Shown here one piece after another: positions 44,355-55,300 of a DNA stretch of 64,000 nt. This DNA is from Marinilabiliales bacterium (lineage in GTDB: Bacteria > Bacteroidota > Bacteroidia > Bacteroidales > ML635J-15): contig PKTB01000024.1 of NCBI GenBank assembly GCA_002869385.1, forward strand, positions 685,990 to 749,989, written 5' to 3'. The position numbers and the translations under genes were made by a program. The first letter of the stretch is position 1, and every line of letters starts with the position of its first letter. Below the pieces are notes generated by a model. It saw nothing but the letters and a program-made list of their open reading frames with translations. It was not told where the DNA came from and made no database searches.

Positions 44355-44999
44355 ATGGCAAAAGAGAATAAAGAACCTAAAGTAAAAGGCCTTGGATGTC
44401 TTGGTTTTACAGTCTTCGGACTCCCACTTATCATTGGATTATCATTATTAATTATTTGGGTAGTTTGGTATGGATGGTAGACTTATAATAAATGTATAGA
44501 TGCAAATGAGACGGTAAAAAACTCATGGTCAGATGTATAAAATGCATATCAAAAACGTTTAGATTTAATACCAAATATTGTTGCAACTGTAAAAGGTTAT
44601 GCAGAACATGAACAAGAAACATTTACAGCTGTGACTGAAGCTCGTGCGAAAGTATCATCAATAAATATTGATCCTGAAAATCTAACAAATGAAGATATTG
44701 CAGCTTTCCAGGAAGCACAGGACGAATTTTCAAATGCAATCAGCAGGTTACTCGTTACAGTTGAGGCGTATACAGAGTTAAAAGCAAATCATAATTTCTT
44801 AGCTCTGCAAGCTGATTTAAAAGAAATTGAAGCAGAAATAATTGTCAGGCGCGATGCTTTTAATGCAAGTGTAAAAGCATATAACATTCTTGTATTAAAA
44901 TTCCCAAGAAACATATTTGCTAGAATGTTTGGTTTTAATGAAAGAGCATATTTTGAAGCTCAGGAAGGAGCAGAACAAGCACCTACTGTAGAATTTTAG
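44355..44999 (+). pseudogene. lemA: LemA-family protein, split by two in-frame stops
   Basis: 214 codons. The frame starts MAKENKEPKVKG, has one helix (about 18-38), then a TAG at codon 42 (44478-44480, GW-stop-TYNK) and a TAA at codon 62 (44538-44540, SDV-stop-NAYQKR). After these the LemA core is intact: LDLIPNIVATVKGYAEHEQETF, TEARAKV, SRLLVTVEAY, YFEA. In LemA the second stop position is Glu or Asp (WSQVENQY), supporting GAA to TAA. LemA proteins are membrane-anchored helical bundles of uncertain function. Confidence 0.87.
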
Positions 45000-45808
45000 T
45001 AAAGCCTGTCTATCAAATTTGCAACACCATTTTGCTCATTTGATTCAATACAATTAAAAATATTTTTCAAATCGGAAGGAGCATTTGACACAACAAATGC
45101 TCTTTCTTTATTTACATAATTTAACATGTCAAGATCATAATAATCATTGCCAACCACATTAATATCCTCAATATTGACATTGTACATTTTTCGAATATGC
45201 TCGATCCCGGTAGCTTTAGAAACATTGTCAGGCAAAATCTCAATCCATACAGATTTATTATCAATTGGACTAGTTGCCCTAAGTACTTTTAAATGAGAAA
45301 AATGATTTCTAATCAGATTGTAATTCCCATTTTCTTCCGGACAAATAATAACGAATTGGGATGCCTTTTGCGGACATTTCTTTATTGGATCAACACCATG
45401 TGTTTCGTAATAAGAGATTCTTGAATAGAAATCAGCATTATGAGTACCCGACGAAAAATGATGAAAAAAATGATTGTCCGGAACAGGTAGTTGAACCATA
45501 AAATCATATGACTTTTTAACTAAAAATTCATATATTAATTTTGTGTCCATCTCTCCTATTGAGTTTTCTACTAAAAGTTTATGATTTTTCCAGTCATATA
45601 TCCCTATCCCAGACGAAAAAACCAGATAGTCTATTGGTAAATCAATATCTACAACTGTTTTTAAAGAGAATAAACTTCTACCAGTAGCAATTACTCTTAA
45701 TATACCCTGATTGCCTAATTTTTTTAATGCATCCACTGTTACAGAATTGATTTTCCCGTCTTTACCTGCTAGTGTTCCATCATAATCTGTAACAAAAATT
45801 TTATTCAT
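44996..45808 (-). CDS. HAD-superfamily (Cof-like, IIB) phosphatase
   Basis: 270 residues. Motif I is DYDGTLAG (about 7-14), motif II VIATGRS, and motif IV VVGNDYYDLDML (about 216-227) with the Cof-type cap between. Family members dephosphorylate sugar phosphates and related small molecules with Mg2+. The 3' end overlaps lemA by 4 bases on the opposite strand. The start is 5 bases after the upstream gene, so the two are an operon. Confidence 0.9.
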   Translation of the reverse strand: MNKIFVTDYDGTLAGKDGKINSVTVDALKKLGNQGILRVIATGRSLFSLKTVVDIDLPIDYLVFSSGIGIYDWKNHKLLVENSIGEMDTKLIYEFLVKKSYDFMVQLPVPDNHFFHHFSSGTHNADFYSRISYYETHGVDPIKKCPQKASQFVIICPEENGNYNLIRNHFSHLKVLRATSPIDNKSVWIEILPDNVSKATGIEHIRKMYNVNIEDINVVGNDYYDLDMLNYVNKERAFVVSNAPSDLKNIFNCIESNEQNGVANLIDRLY

Positions 45809-45813
45809 AAATG

Positions 45814-46491
45814 CTATGATTTTTTTTGATGACTGTTTAATATATGCTTTAACTGATCATCAACATAAAAGTTTTCAAAATCTGCCAGAATCCCTTTAAA
45901 TAAATTATCTAGTTTCTTGTTTGTAATAACAAAAATGAAACCCAGGTGGCTTTCAACAAAGAAAATTGGAATTATATATTTATGAGCTTTCTTTTCTAAA
46001 TATTTATCATATCCTAAATATATAACTTCTTCAGTTTGGGAAGATTCTTCAAAAACTTGATTTATATCCTCAATTAAATCTTTTGGAAAATCATCATTGT
46101 AAAAAACCTCTTTGGTTTCTTTAATCCCAATTGCAGAATACTCAACATCCAGAAAAATAAGGTTAAATTGTTTAATTATAAATTCATTAACAATATCAGC
46201 AAACTCTTTCAATGTTGTAATTTTACCAGAAGCAATACTATTTCTAATATCATCAAAACTTCTACTTAACCTATCCGGCAAACAAACTATTAAATAAAAA
46301 TATGATCCTATTAATACAAATACCAGCACCATCATCACAACAACAAGAATAATAACCGAGCTGGGCATTGCCAAGTCTGTAAAAAGCATCCATACAGGAA
46401 AGATTAGAGCAAGACATAGAATTACGTAAAATAATAATACCAGATTTCTTTGAATTTGAGATATTTTCCTAAAGGTTTCCATAATTGTCAA
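45814..46491 (-). CDS. Two-helix membrane protein of unknown function
   Basis: 225 residues with two adjacent helices near the N-terminus (LVLLFYVILCLALIFPVWML and SSVIILVVVMMVLVFVLIGSY), then a soluble domain of about 150 residues with FLDVEYSAIGIKETKEVF. Not recognised. A -7 box TAAATTTG lies at 46504-46511 (minus), 12 bases before the start. Confidence 0.75.
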   Translation of the reverse strand: MTIMETFRKISQIQRNLVLLFYVILCLALIFPVWMLFTDLAMPSSVIILVVVMMVLVFVLIGSYFYLIVCLPDRLSRSFDDIRNSIASGKITTLKEFADIVNEFIIKQFNLIFLDVEYSAIGIKETKEVFYNDDFPKDLIEDINQVFEESSQTEEVIYLGYDKYLEKKAHKYIIPIFFVESHLGFIFVITNKKLDNLFKGILADFENFYVDDQLKHILNSHQKKS

Positions 46492-46503
46492 TTCTTATGT
46501 CTA

Positions 46504-46511
46504 CAAATTTA
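46504..46511 (-). promoter_or_regulatory. -7 box of the membrane protein/HAD operon
   Basis: TAAATTTG on the minus strand, 12 bases before the ATG. Confidence 0.5.
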
Positions 46512-46551
46512 CAATTATTTTATGATTTCTAAACTCAGTTTTAGAATATAG

Positions 46552-47814
46552 CTACTTTGCTAATTCCTTAACCACATCAATGCAAAACTTATATATATCT
46601 TTATATGCGCTAAAGGTCAGATCTTCAAATTTATCCAGTGGTTGATGATAATTGGAATTATCTCCGGCAGCATATACAAAAACTGCATCGACACCCTTTT
46701 CATAAAAAGGAGCATGGTCAGACGAAAAACTTGCTCCTGAACAATGCATCACATCAAAATACTTTTGTTTCTCATTCATTTTATTAAACAATGTTTCAAC
46801 CTGTGGATATTCCTTAGCATTAAGCATATAAATGCCATCATCACCTGTACCAACCATGTCAAAATTTAGAAGTATTTTTACTTTTGATAATTCAAATGGT
46901 GGGTTTTCTGCCATATATTCCGAACCAAGTAATCCAGCTTCTTCACCAGAAAAAAGAACAAAAACCATTGTGTAATCATTTTTTCTTTTTGAAGCGTAAT
47001 ATTTTGCGAGATTTAAGACCATTGAAACTCCACTTGCATTATCGTTTGCTCCGGGATACATAATATCATCTATCATTCCCAAATTATCGTAATGAGCCGT
47101 AAACATGATAATACTATCCGATTTACCTTCAATATAACCAATAATATTTTGAGTTTCATAATCTTCGATAAAATCATTCTTAATGTTAACAAATATAGAA
47201 TCTGCTTTAGTATTAATTTTCTCAGGTTTAACCTGGATGTGAACATATTCCTTCAATTCTGTTCGTGCAGTATATTTTAAATGTGAAGAGGCCTCAATAA
47301 CTCCGGCAGCATTAATATAATTCTTACTGAAGATTATATTAGCAAAATTATAAAGTTCTTCATTATTTAAACCTGTTGAATCGATACAAATAAAACTTTC
47401 AGGATGGTCTTCTTTTAGAAAATGCTTTAAAGCCCAAGGATTAGTTAAGGTTCTCTCAGTTATCCATTCGATTTCATATTTTCCATTTACATTTGCTGAA
47501 TTTGGGATAGCAATAAAATCTTCAGCTATTACAAGAGTCGAATCATTAAAACCAAATTGCGGTTTTATTAAATATCTATTTATGTTAGTTGTGTATCTTT
47601 GGAAATATGTTCCATTATAATTATCAAGACCAATTTCGGATAACTGACCTGACAAAAACTCAGCGGCTAAACTATCACCACGATTTACATAACCCCTACC
47701 ATAATATTTTTCTGAAGCTAGCTCTTTAATAATCTTATGAGTATATTTCATATCTTGCCCAAAAACAGTAATGGCAATAATAGCGATAACAAATGAAGAT
47801 ATAAGTCTTTTCAT
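46552..47814 (-). CDS. Secreted M28-family zinc aminopeptidase
   Basis: 420 residues with a signal peptide (ending VFGQ). The two-zinc peptidase core is intact: TAHYDNLG (about 238-245), PGANDNASGVSM, SGEEAGLLGSEY, NFDMVG and SDHAPFYEKG, then the last ligand His in NSNYHQPLD. It would release N-terminal residues from peptides in the periplasm or outside. A -7 box lies at 47846-47853. Confidence 0.92.
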   Translation of the reverse strand: MKRLISSFVIAIIAITVFGQDMKYTHKIIKELASEKYYGRGYVNRGDSLAAEFLSGQLSEIGLDNYNGTYFQRYTTNINRYLIKPQFGFNDSTLVIAEDFIAIPNSANVNGKYEIEWITERTLTNPWALKHFLKEDHPESFICIDSTGLNNEELYNFANIIFSKNYINAAGVIEASSHLKYTARTELKEYVHIQVKPEKINTKADSIFVNIKNDFIEDYETQNIIGYIEGKSDSIIMFTAHYDNLGMIDDIMYPGANDNASGVSMVLNLAKYYASKRKNDYTMVFVLFSGEEAGLLGSEYMAENPPFELSKVKILLNFDMVGTGDDGIYMLNAKEYPQVETLFNKMNEKQKYFDVMHCSGASFSSDHAPFYEKGVDAVFVYAAGDNSNYHQPLDKFEDLTFSAYKDIYKFCIDVVKELAK

Positions 47815-47845
47815 ATATAAAGATTTATATGTGTAATTTATTTTA

Positions 47846-47853
47846 CAAAACTA
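47846..47853 (-). promoter_or_regulatory. -7 box of the M28 peptidase gene
   Basis: TAGTTTTG on the minus strand, 31 bases before the ATG. Confidence 0.45.
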
Positions 47854-47883
47854 ACAAATAAGAAATAATTGTGTTTAAAATGA

Positions 47884-49245
47884 TTATAAAATAATGCCAA
47901 ATATGCTTCTGGCTATTATTAAGTAAATAAAGATTCCAATAATATCGTTACTAGTTGTAATAAATGGACCGGTTGCAATAGCGGGGTCTATTTTAAATCT
48001 ATTTAAAACCAATGGCACAAAAGTGCCAAAAACTGTTGCAAATATTATTACTGCAAAAAGTGATAAGCTAACAGTCAGTGTTAGTGCGAAATTACTAGAG
48101 AAAATTAGATTGTATAGAAAAATAATTATTGAGCAAACGAATCCATTTAAAAGACCGACTTTAAACTCTTTCCAAAGTTTTTTCCACATGCTATGCAAAT
48201 CAATATCACCACTAGAAAGGCCTTGTACAACAATAGCCGATGATTGCACACCAGCGTTACCTCCTGTCGCAACAATAAGGGGAAGGAATAAAGCTAATAC
48301 AGCATATTTTTCAATATCTGATTCAAACAATCCTAATATCAAAGATCCGGCAATACCACCTACCATACCAATTAGCAACCATGGAATACGAGATCTTGAT
48401 TGTCTGAACACGCTATCAGAAAAATCGACATCCTCGGTAATACCAGACATCAACTGATAATCCTCTTCGGCTTCTTCACGAATTACATCAACAACATCAT
48501 CAATTGTAATTCTACCTACCAAGCGTCCAATACCGTCAATTACTGGAATTGCAACCAGGTCATATTTTTCCATTATTTGTGCAACTTCTTCACCATCTAC
48601 ATCGGTTTTAACAGAAATCACATCCGGATCAAATATGCTTAGAATTTTCTTATTTGTTGAACTAAACAGTAAGTCCTTTAAGGCAATAGTTCCTTTTAGA
48701 ATATTATTATCATCTACAACATATAAATAGTAGATTTCATCAATATCCTCAGCTTGGTCTCTCATTTCACCTAAAGCCTGTTTAACAGTAAGATTCTCAT
48801 TAATAGCAACAAGTTCTTTTGCCATCAAACCACCTGCTGAATCTTCATCATAATTCAAAAGATCGACAATATCACCTGCTTGCTCAAGGTCTTTAATATG
48901 GCCTAATATCTCTTCACTTCTTTCATCATCAAGATAACCAAGAATATCAGCAGCATCATCGGAATCCATCTTCTCGATAAGCTGCTCAGCAATAATTTCA
49001 TTTGGTAAACTTTCAAGCAATTTACCTCTTTCTTCATCCTCAATTTCTACAATTACATCAGCAGCTATCTCAGGCTCTAACAAGATAAAAAGAAACTTTG
49101 CATCATCAATATTGATTTCTTCAAAAAATTCAGCAATATCAGCAGGGTGCATCTCTTTTAATAGAGATACTGCCAATTCAGAATCTTTGTTTTCGATACT
49201 ATTGCGTAAGTTTTCGAAGAACTCCTTATTTAATTCTAATGCCAT
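47884..49245 (-). CDS. mgtE: Magnesium transporter
   Basis: 453 residues: an N-terminal acidic superhelical domain (KEMHPADIAEFFEEI to about 130), paired CBS domains (about 135-260) that sense cytosolic Mg2+, a plug helix, and five membrane helices with the selectivity motif VATGGNAGVQSSAI (about 325-338). Full length and intact. It imports Mg2+ and is gated by the N-domain and CBS domains. Confidence 0.95.
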   Translation of the reverse strand: MALELNKEFFENLRNSIENKDSELAVSLLKEMHPADIAEFFEEINIDDAKFLFILLEPEIAADVIVEIEDEERGKLLESLPNEIIAEQLIEKMDSDDAADILGYLDDERSEEILGHIKDLEQAGDIVDLLNYDEDSAGGLMAKELVAINENLTVKQALGEMRDQAEDIDEIYYLYVVDDNNILKGTIALKDLLFSSTNKKILSIFDPDVISVKTDVDGEEVAQIMEKYDLVAIPVIDGIGRLVGRITIDDVVDVIREEAEEDYQLMSGITEDVDFSDSVFRQSRSRIPWLLIGMVGGIAGSLILGLFESDIEKYAVLALFLPLIVATGGNAGVQSSAIVVQGLSSGDIDLHSMWKKLWKEFKVGLLNGFVCSIIIFLYNLIFSSNFALTLTVSLSLFAVIIFATVFGTFVPLVLNRFKIDPAIATGPFITTSNDIIGIFIYLIIARSIFGIIL

Positions 49246-49269
49246 TAATTCCTTTTTACATTATTTATG

Positions 49270-49277
49270 CAAAAATA
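49270..49277 (-). promoter_or_regulatory. -7 box of mgtE
   Basis: TATTTTTG on the minus strand, 24 bases before the ATG. Confidence 0.45.
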
Positions 49278-49312
49278 AGATTATCTTTCAGTTGTGAAAA
49301 TTTTTAAGGCGT

Positions 49313-50074
49313 TTATTTAAATATCATAACAGTTAAATATACAAATTCTTCAGGACTTAATTGCTCAGGACGTTTATTAAAAACTTCAGAATCTGTAATG
49401 AAACCAGACGGTAAAATTGACTTTAAAGAATTGCGGAGAGTCTTCCTTCTTTGATTAAATGATGTCTTGACGATTAGTTTCAGTTTACTAAAATCAACTC
49501 CATCAATCTCTGTACGATATCTGGTAAGGCGAATAACAGCGGATTTTACTCTTGGTGGGGGAACAAAAACATGCTCACTAACGGTAAAAAGATACTCAAT
49601 CTTGAAGAACAACTGCAGAAGGACACTCAAAATACCATAAGTTTTATTACCATGCACTGAGGCAATGCGCTCAGCTACCTCCTTTTGAATCATCCCGCTT
49701 AGTTCAGGGATTCTATCTCGGTTATCAAGTAATTTAAAAAATATTTGACTTGATATATTATATGGAAAATTACCAATAATACAGAATTCATCAGAAAAAT
49801 ATTCTTCTAAATCCATCTTTAGAAAATCTAAATTTAAAAGTCTAAAATCATCCTGATTAAAATTCTCTTTCAAATACTCAACCGACTCATTATCAATTTC
49901 CACCAAGGATAGTTTCTCATCTCTATCTATAAGAAATTTTGTAAGGATTCCTGTTCCAGGGCCGATTTCTAAAATTTCCAGATTTTTATCATTAACTAAA
50001 GAACTGGATATTTTTCCTGCTATATTAGTATCTTTCAAGAAATGTTGTCCAAGATGTTTTTTAGCCCTTACCAT
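49313..50074 (-). CDS. rsmA: 16S rRNA dimethyladenosine transferase
   Basis: 253 residues from the ATG at 50074 (MVRAKKHLGQHFLKD); an ATG at 50089 adds five unlike residues. SAM-binding EIGPGTGILT (about 36-45) and the catalytic GNFPYNISS (about 100-108) are intact. It dimethylates two adjacent adenines of the 16S 3' end during 30S assembly. A 12-base palindrome TGCAAATTTGCA overlaps the alternative start. Confidence 0.95.
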   Translation of the reverse strand: MVRAKKHLGQHFLKDTNIAGKISSSLVNDKNLEILEIGPGTGILTKFLIDRDEKLSLVEIDNESVEYLKENFNQDDFRLLNLDFLKMDLEEYFSDEFCIIGNFPYNISSQIFFKLLDNRDRIPELSGMIQKEVAERIASVHGNKTYGILSVLLQLFFKIEYLFTVSEHVFVPPPRVKSAVIRLTRYRTEIDGVDFSKLKLIVKTSFNQRRKTLRNSLKSILPSGFITDSEVFNKRPEQLSPEEFVYLTVMIFK

Positions 50075-50118
50075 TTTGCAAATTTGCACATTATATTATT
50101 AATCTCCTAAACTAATAT

Positions 50119-50126
50119 TATATTTG
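50119..50126 (+). promoter_or_regulatory. -7 box of the YbhN-like pair
   Basis: TATATTTG, 17 bases before the TTG start at 50144. Confidence 0.5.
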
Positions 50127-50143
50127 CAACAAATAACAGGAAT

Positions 50144-51154
50144 TTGAAAGACTCATATAAAAACATAATCAAGACAATCCTTTTTATTAGCGTAGGCGTT
50201 TTACTATTCTACCTAGTATATAAGGATTCTGATTTCAATCAATTATTACAGGAAGCAAAGAATGTTAATTATCTTTGGTTCATTCCAATGGTAGTTGTTG
50301 GTATGCTTAGTCATATCAGTCGGTCTATAAGATGGCAAATGCTATTAAATTCTGATGGAAGTAAAGTTCGATTTACAAACACTTTCCTGGCAGTTTTAAA
50401 CGGTTATTTTGCAAATCTTGCAGTTCCAAGACTTGGGGAAGTAACAAGATGTGCTATTGTTTCTAAATATGAAAAACAGAATTTTAGCAAAGTCCTTGGA
50501 ACAATGGTAACAGAAAGGCTTACAGATGTTATAGTTCTAGGACTAATTACAGTAGCCGCTATTAGTCTACAAACTAATCAGATTTCAGATTTCATAAATA
50601 ACAATCCTGACCTAGGAGACAAATTAGATAAATTCACAAGTTTACCGATAATGATTGCATTTGCAGCTTTTTCATTCTTGGGACTTATATTTTTATTTAT
50701 GTTAATGAAAGGGAAATTCGACAATATTAAATTACTAAAAAAACTATCCGAATTTATAAGAAGTTTTTGGAACGTATTCCTAAGCATTCGTAAAGTTAAA
50801 AGGCCATTACTTTTTATTTTCCACTCTTTGTTTATCTGGTTAATGTATTTTCTAATGTTATACATATGCTTCTTTGCGTTTGATGGTTTTAATAAGTTAG
50901 GTATCCTTACAGCCCTCTTCGTTTTTGTTGCAGGCAGTTTTGGTATGGTTGCGCCAGCACCAAATGGCATTGGAGCATATCATTTTATGACTATTCAAGC
51001 ACTTTTAATATACGGAGTACTTGAAGAAAAAGCAGAAGCCTTTGCACTAATCGTCCATGCTGCTCAAACGCTAATCTTAGCTGTTGCAGGTTTTACTTCA
51101 TTTATTTTGGTTCCAATCCTAAATAAGGAAAATAAGAGTAACCCAAATGAATAA
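50144..51154 (+). CDS. YbhN/UPF0104-type flippase-like membrane protein 1
   Basis: 336 residues with about eight helices, starting at TTG. Signature region: NGYFANLAVPRLGEVTRCAI (about 86-105). The family resembles the membrane half of lysyl-phosphatidylglycerol synthase/flippase. Lipid handling is likely but the substrate is unknown. It overlaps the following paralog by 8 bases. Confidence 0.85.
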   Translation: MKDSYKNIIKTILFISVGVLLFYLVYKDSDFNQLLQEAKNVNYLWFIPMVVVGMLSHISRSIRWQMLLNSDGSKVRFTNTFLAVLNGYFANLAVPRLGEVTRCAIVSKYEKQNFSKVLGTMVTERLTDVIVLGLITVAAISLQTNQISDFINNNPDLGDKLDKFTSLPIMIAFAAFSFLGLIFLFMLMKGKFDNIKLLKKLSEFIRSFWNVFLSIRKVKRPLLFIFHSLFIWLMYFLMLYICFFAFDGFNKLGILTALFVFVAGSFGMVAPAPNGIGAYHFMTIQALLIYGVLEEKAEAFALIVHAAQTLILAVAGFTSFILVPILNKENKSNPNE

Positions 51155-52121
51155 GCCAAAAAATAGAAAATTATTATGGTTTATTCTCAAACTTTTACTT
51201 GCTATTGCTGCCTGGACTTTTGTCATTCATAAAATTTATAATACCAAAGAAATAATTGAATCTTTAAGTATATTAAAGAATTTAGAAAATGAAAAAATAA
51301 AATACTTAGTACTACTAATTGTATTGATGCCTGTAAATTGGTTACTCGAAGCAATAAAATGGCAAAAGCTAATTAATCAGATTGAAAAAGTTAGTATTTT
51401 AAAATCATACAAAGCTGTCTTGATTGGAGTTGCTGTAGGCTCATTGACTCCGAACAGAATAGGAGAATTTGGCGGCAGAATTAGTGTTTTACAAAAAACA
51501 AACAGAATATCAGCAACAGCATATACTCTATACGGTGACCTCGCACAATTTATTATTACCTTTATTATAGGGTTATTTTCATTTGTTATTATCATTAACA
51601 CACAAGTATTATCATTAGATGTAGTCAATTATCAAACTTTAATTATTATTATAGGTCTGATATCACTAATTATTACATCATTTATATATTTGAAAATTAA
51701 TACAATTATTACCTTTTTCCACAGGAAAAGAGTTTTTTCAAAGCTAACAAATAAGTTATTTAAGCTTAAAAGCATCCCCAGCAAGTTGAAAACAGAAACA
51801 CTTTTATTAAGTTTCATAAGGTATCTAGTCTTTACATTACAGTTTTATTTGGCATTAAGATTCTTTGGAATTGAGATATCCTTTATAAATGCTGTATTAG
51901 CTATATCATCAATTTATTTAGCACAAACTATTATTCCAAATATTCCTTTTGTTGAAATCGGGATTAGATTATCCTTCTCAATTGTATTTTTAGGATTGTT
52001 TTCAAATCAAACTGCATTAATATTGCTTTCTTCGACAAGTTTATATCTAATTAATGTCTTAATCCCTGTATTATTCGGAGCTATCCTAATGCTTTTTAAT
52101 GATAAAAATCATTATTCTTAA
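51147..52121 (+). CDS. YbhN/UPF0104-type flippase-like membrane protein 2
   Basis: 324 residues with about eight helices and the equivalent signature GSLTPNRIGEFGGRISVL (about 92-109). The sequence is clearly diverged from its neighbour but the topology matches. The 8-base overlap implies coupled translation, and a hetero-oligomer is possible. Confidence 0.85.
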   Translation: MNKPKNRKLLWFILKLLLAIAAWTFVIHKIYNTKEIIESLSILKNLENEKIKYLVLLIVLMPVNWLLEAIKWQKLINQIEKVSILKSYKAVLIGVAVGSLTPNRIGEFGGRISVLQKTNRISATAYTLYGDLAQFIITFIIGLFSFVIIINTQVLSLDVVNYQTLIIIIGLISLIITSFIYLKINTIITFFHRKRVFSKLTNKLFKLKSIPSKLKTETLLLSFIRYLVFTLQFYLALRFFGIEISFINAVLAISSIYLAQTIIPNIPFVEIGIRLSFSIVFLGLFSNQTALILLSSTSLYLINVLIPVLFGAILMLFNDKNHYS

Positions 52122-52317
52122 GGCATAGCTTATGATAATTATCATATTAAAAACTTAATTAACATTTTCCCTTAATTTATACAATCGTCCACAATCCACT
52201 CATAAGTTTGTTATAATCATCAACATACACAATTATATGTAATTTTAAGTAATGTTGAGTATCCAATATATTAACAATATTTTAATAAGTATTTTACTAT
52301 TGTAAGATTAAATCTCT

Positions 52318-52325
52318 TATTTTTG
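52318..52325 (+). promoter_or_regulatory. -7 box of the giant T9SS protein gene
   Basis: TATTTTTG, 48 bases before the ATG. The TTG at 52300-52302 is only 15 bases upstream, short for a -33 box. The 52122-52373 gap is otherwise AT-rich with no gene. Confidence 0.5.
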
Positions 52326-52373
52326 TGTATATCGTTTGATGAAAACAATTTTTATTAACTAAATTTAATTGAT

Positions 52374-55300
52374 ATGAAAAAATCTATTTTTTTCCCTATC
52401 CTAACATTTTTACTAGCGATAGGATTTTCGATTAACCTTAGCGCACAAAATGACTTGCTGATTACAGCAGTTTATGATGGTCCTCTTACAGGAGGATTGC
52501 CAAAGGGAGTCGAAATTTATGTTATTAATGACGTTGCAGACCTCAGCGTTTACGGAGTTAGCTCTGTATCCAATGGAGGTGGAACTGTCGGAACTGCTGA
52601 ATTAGTTTTCGACGCTGTAAGCGCAACGGCTGGAGATTTTATTTATGTTGCAACAGAACAACCAATGTTTAATACTTGGTTTGGGTTTGACCCAGATTAT
52701 GTTACAACACACATGAGCATTAATGGTGATGATGCAATTGAAATTTACCATACTCCAGATGCTGGAACTACATGGAATGTAGTCGATGTATTTGGCGATG
52801 TTGATGCTGATGGTACTGGAACCGCTTGGGAATACCTTGATGGTTGGGCTTACCGTGTAAGCACAACTCCATCTGTCACTTTTGACCCAGCTGATTGGAC
52901 ATTCTCTGGGCCAGATGCATTAGATGGTGAAACTGATAACGCAAGTGCTGCAACACCAATTCCTGCTGGAACCTTTACTTTAGGTGGTGGTGCTTTAGCA
53001 TTCCCATTTGTTGAGCCATTCGAAACATGGCCATTAGAAAACTGGACTGTTGAAGGTTCTGGTACATATGTTTGGGAAGAAGGTGATGGTACTTCTTATG
53101 GTCCTGGAAGTGTTTTTGAAGGAACTCTTGCGGCTATGTTTGATGTATATAGTGCTTCAACTGGCAATACTACAACAATGACTACTGATGTTATTGATAT
53201 GAGTAGTCCTATTAATCCAATTTTACAATTCCAATATTGGATGAATGGATCCTCAGATGCTAATCTTTGGATTAGAGCTGAAATGAGTACAGATGGTTCA
53301 ACCTGGACTGAAGTCTTTTATCAGCAACAAGATGGAACAATCTCAGATTGGACTGAAGCAAAGGTTCAGCTAACTGGATATAACTCTACAACTCAAATAA
53401 GAATTACAGGTTCTAGTGACTATGGAATGTACAATTTGTATATTGATGATCTTCAAATTTATGAAGGACCTACAAACACTATGGACTGGTCTAACCTACA
53501 ATGGCCAGATGTTCACACAATGCTTACAAACGAAACTGTTACTGTATATGCTCGCGGATACGAAGCAGGCATCACAGATGCAGTAGGGCAAGGTGCAAAT
53601 GTAGAATGCTGGATTGGTTATTCTGATACAGACAGCGACCCTTCAACATGGACAAACTGTGTAGCTGCCACTTATAATACTTATACAGACGGTGATTCAA
53701 ATGATGAATATCAAGCTGATCTTGGTCCTTTAGCTTCTGGAACATATTATTATGCTTCAAGATGGAGAGTTGAAGAAGGTCCTATGACATATGGTGGATT
53801 TGTTGGCGGTCCTTGGGACGGCACATCAAATGTAAGTGGTGTTTTAACTGTTAATGCACTATTAGGAGCTGAATGTTCAAATCCTTATATTGTTGATATA
53901 CCAACAGCTTTGCCTTATACTGATGCAGCTGCTACAACTTGTGGTTTAGGTGATACCTATAATTTAGGAACTACAAGTTATGACAATGGTGAAGACGCAA
54001 TCTACGAACTAACTGTAACTGCTGACACCTATGTTAGAATATCAATGGACCCTAATGCTACAACATGGACAAGTCTATTTATTTTTGACGGTTGTCCTGA
54101 CACTGGTTCACTTTTAGATTCATACGAAAATAGTGGTTCTGAAACAAGAGAAATTGATATTGCGTTAACAGCTGGAACATATTACGTTATGGTTGATGTT
54201 TATCCAGCACCTGACTGTTATACATATGATCTAACAATCGAAGAAATTTGTCCTGATCCTATCAATATTATGACTAATAACTTAACAGCGACAAGTACAG
54301 ATATTGAATGGACAGAGGCTGGTTTCTCTACTGCATGGAATATTAAAGTAAACGAAGGTGTTGCAATTGACCCTACTTTAGTAGATGGCGACATTGTTGC
54401 AAATGATGCAGTATCAACTACTCCAACATATACAATTCCTGATCCTACTTTAACACCAGAAACTGATTATTACGTTTACGTACAATCTGACTGTGGTTCT
54501 GAATGGGTAGAATATATGTTTACTACTATTTCTGCTTGTCCTATTCCAACAACTCTTGACGCATCAGTAGTAATCGATGATGTAACTTTAACTTGGGATG
54601 AATTAGGACAAACTGATTGGAACATCAAGATTCATTCTTCTGTTCTCGCAGATCCTGATATTGACCCTGCTGATATTGAAGATGCTGTTAGTGGTGTAGA
54701 TGGAGAGTACATTGTAAATGATCTTGCAATAGGAACTTATTATTGGTATGTTCAATCAAGTTGTGGTAGCGCATGGGCTAATGGTACTTTCTATGTTGGT
54801 TATTGCTTACCTGCTCCTTCATCTGTTGATGGAAGTGGTATTACAAATGTTACTTTCGGCCAAAATATAGTTGTAAATAACGCTACTGGAACAGAAACTA
54901 ACAATTATGGTGATTACTCTGCAATGATTGGTGATGGTGCACAAGGTCTTGAACTAGCTGTTGACATTACTTATGAAACAAGTTATACATACGGAACTAA
55001 AATCTGGGTTGACTGGAATAATGATTTAGAATTCAACGATGTAGATGAACTTATGTATACCGGTTTATCAACTTCTGCTAACCCAACTACATTAAATGCT
55101 AGCTTTATTGTTCCTATTGCTACTCCATTAGGACAATATAGAATGAGAATTGGTGGTACTGATGGTGATTTAGGTCCTGGTGATGCATGTTATACAGGAT
55201 CTTATGGTAGTTTCGAAGATTACACACTTGAGGTTATTGCTGCTCCAGCATGTATGCCTCCAACAGATTTAGACGCATACAATATTACAACAGACAATGC

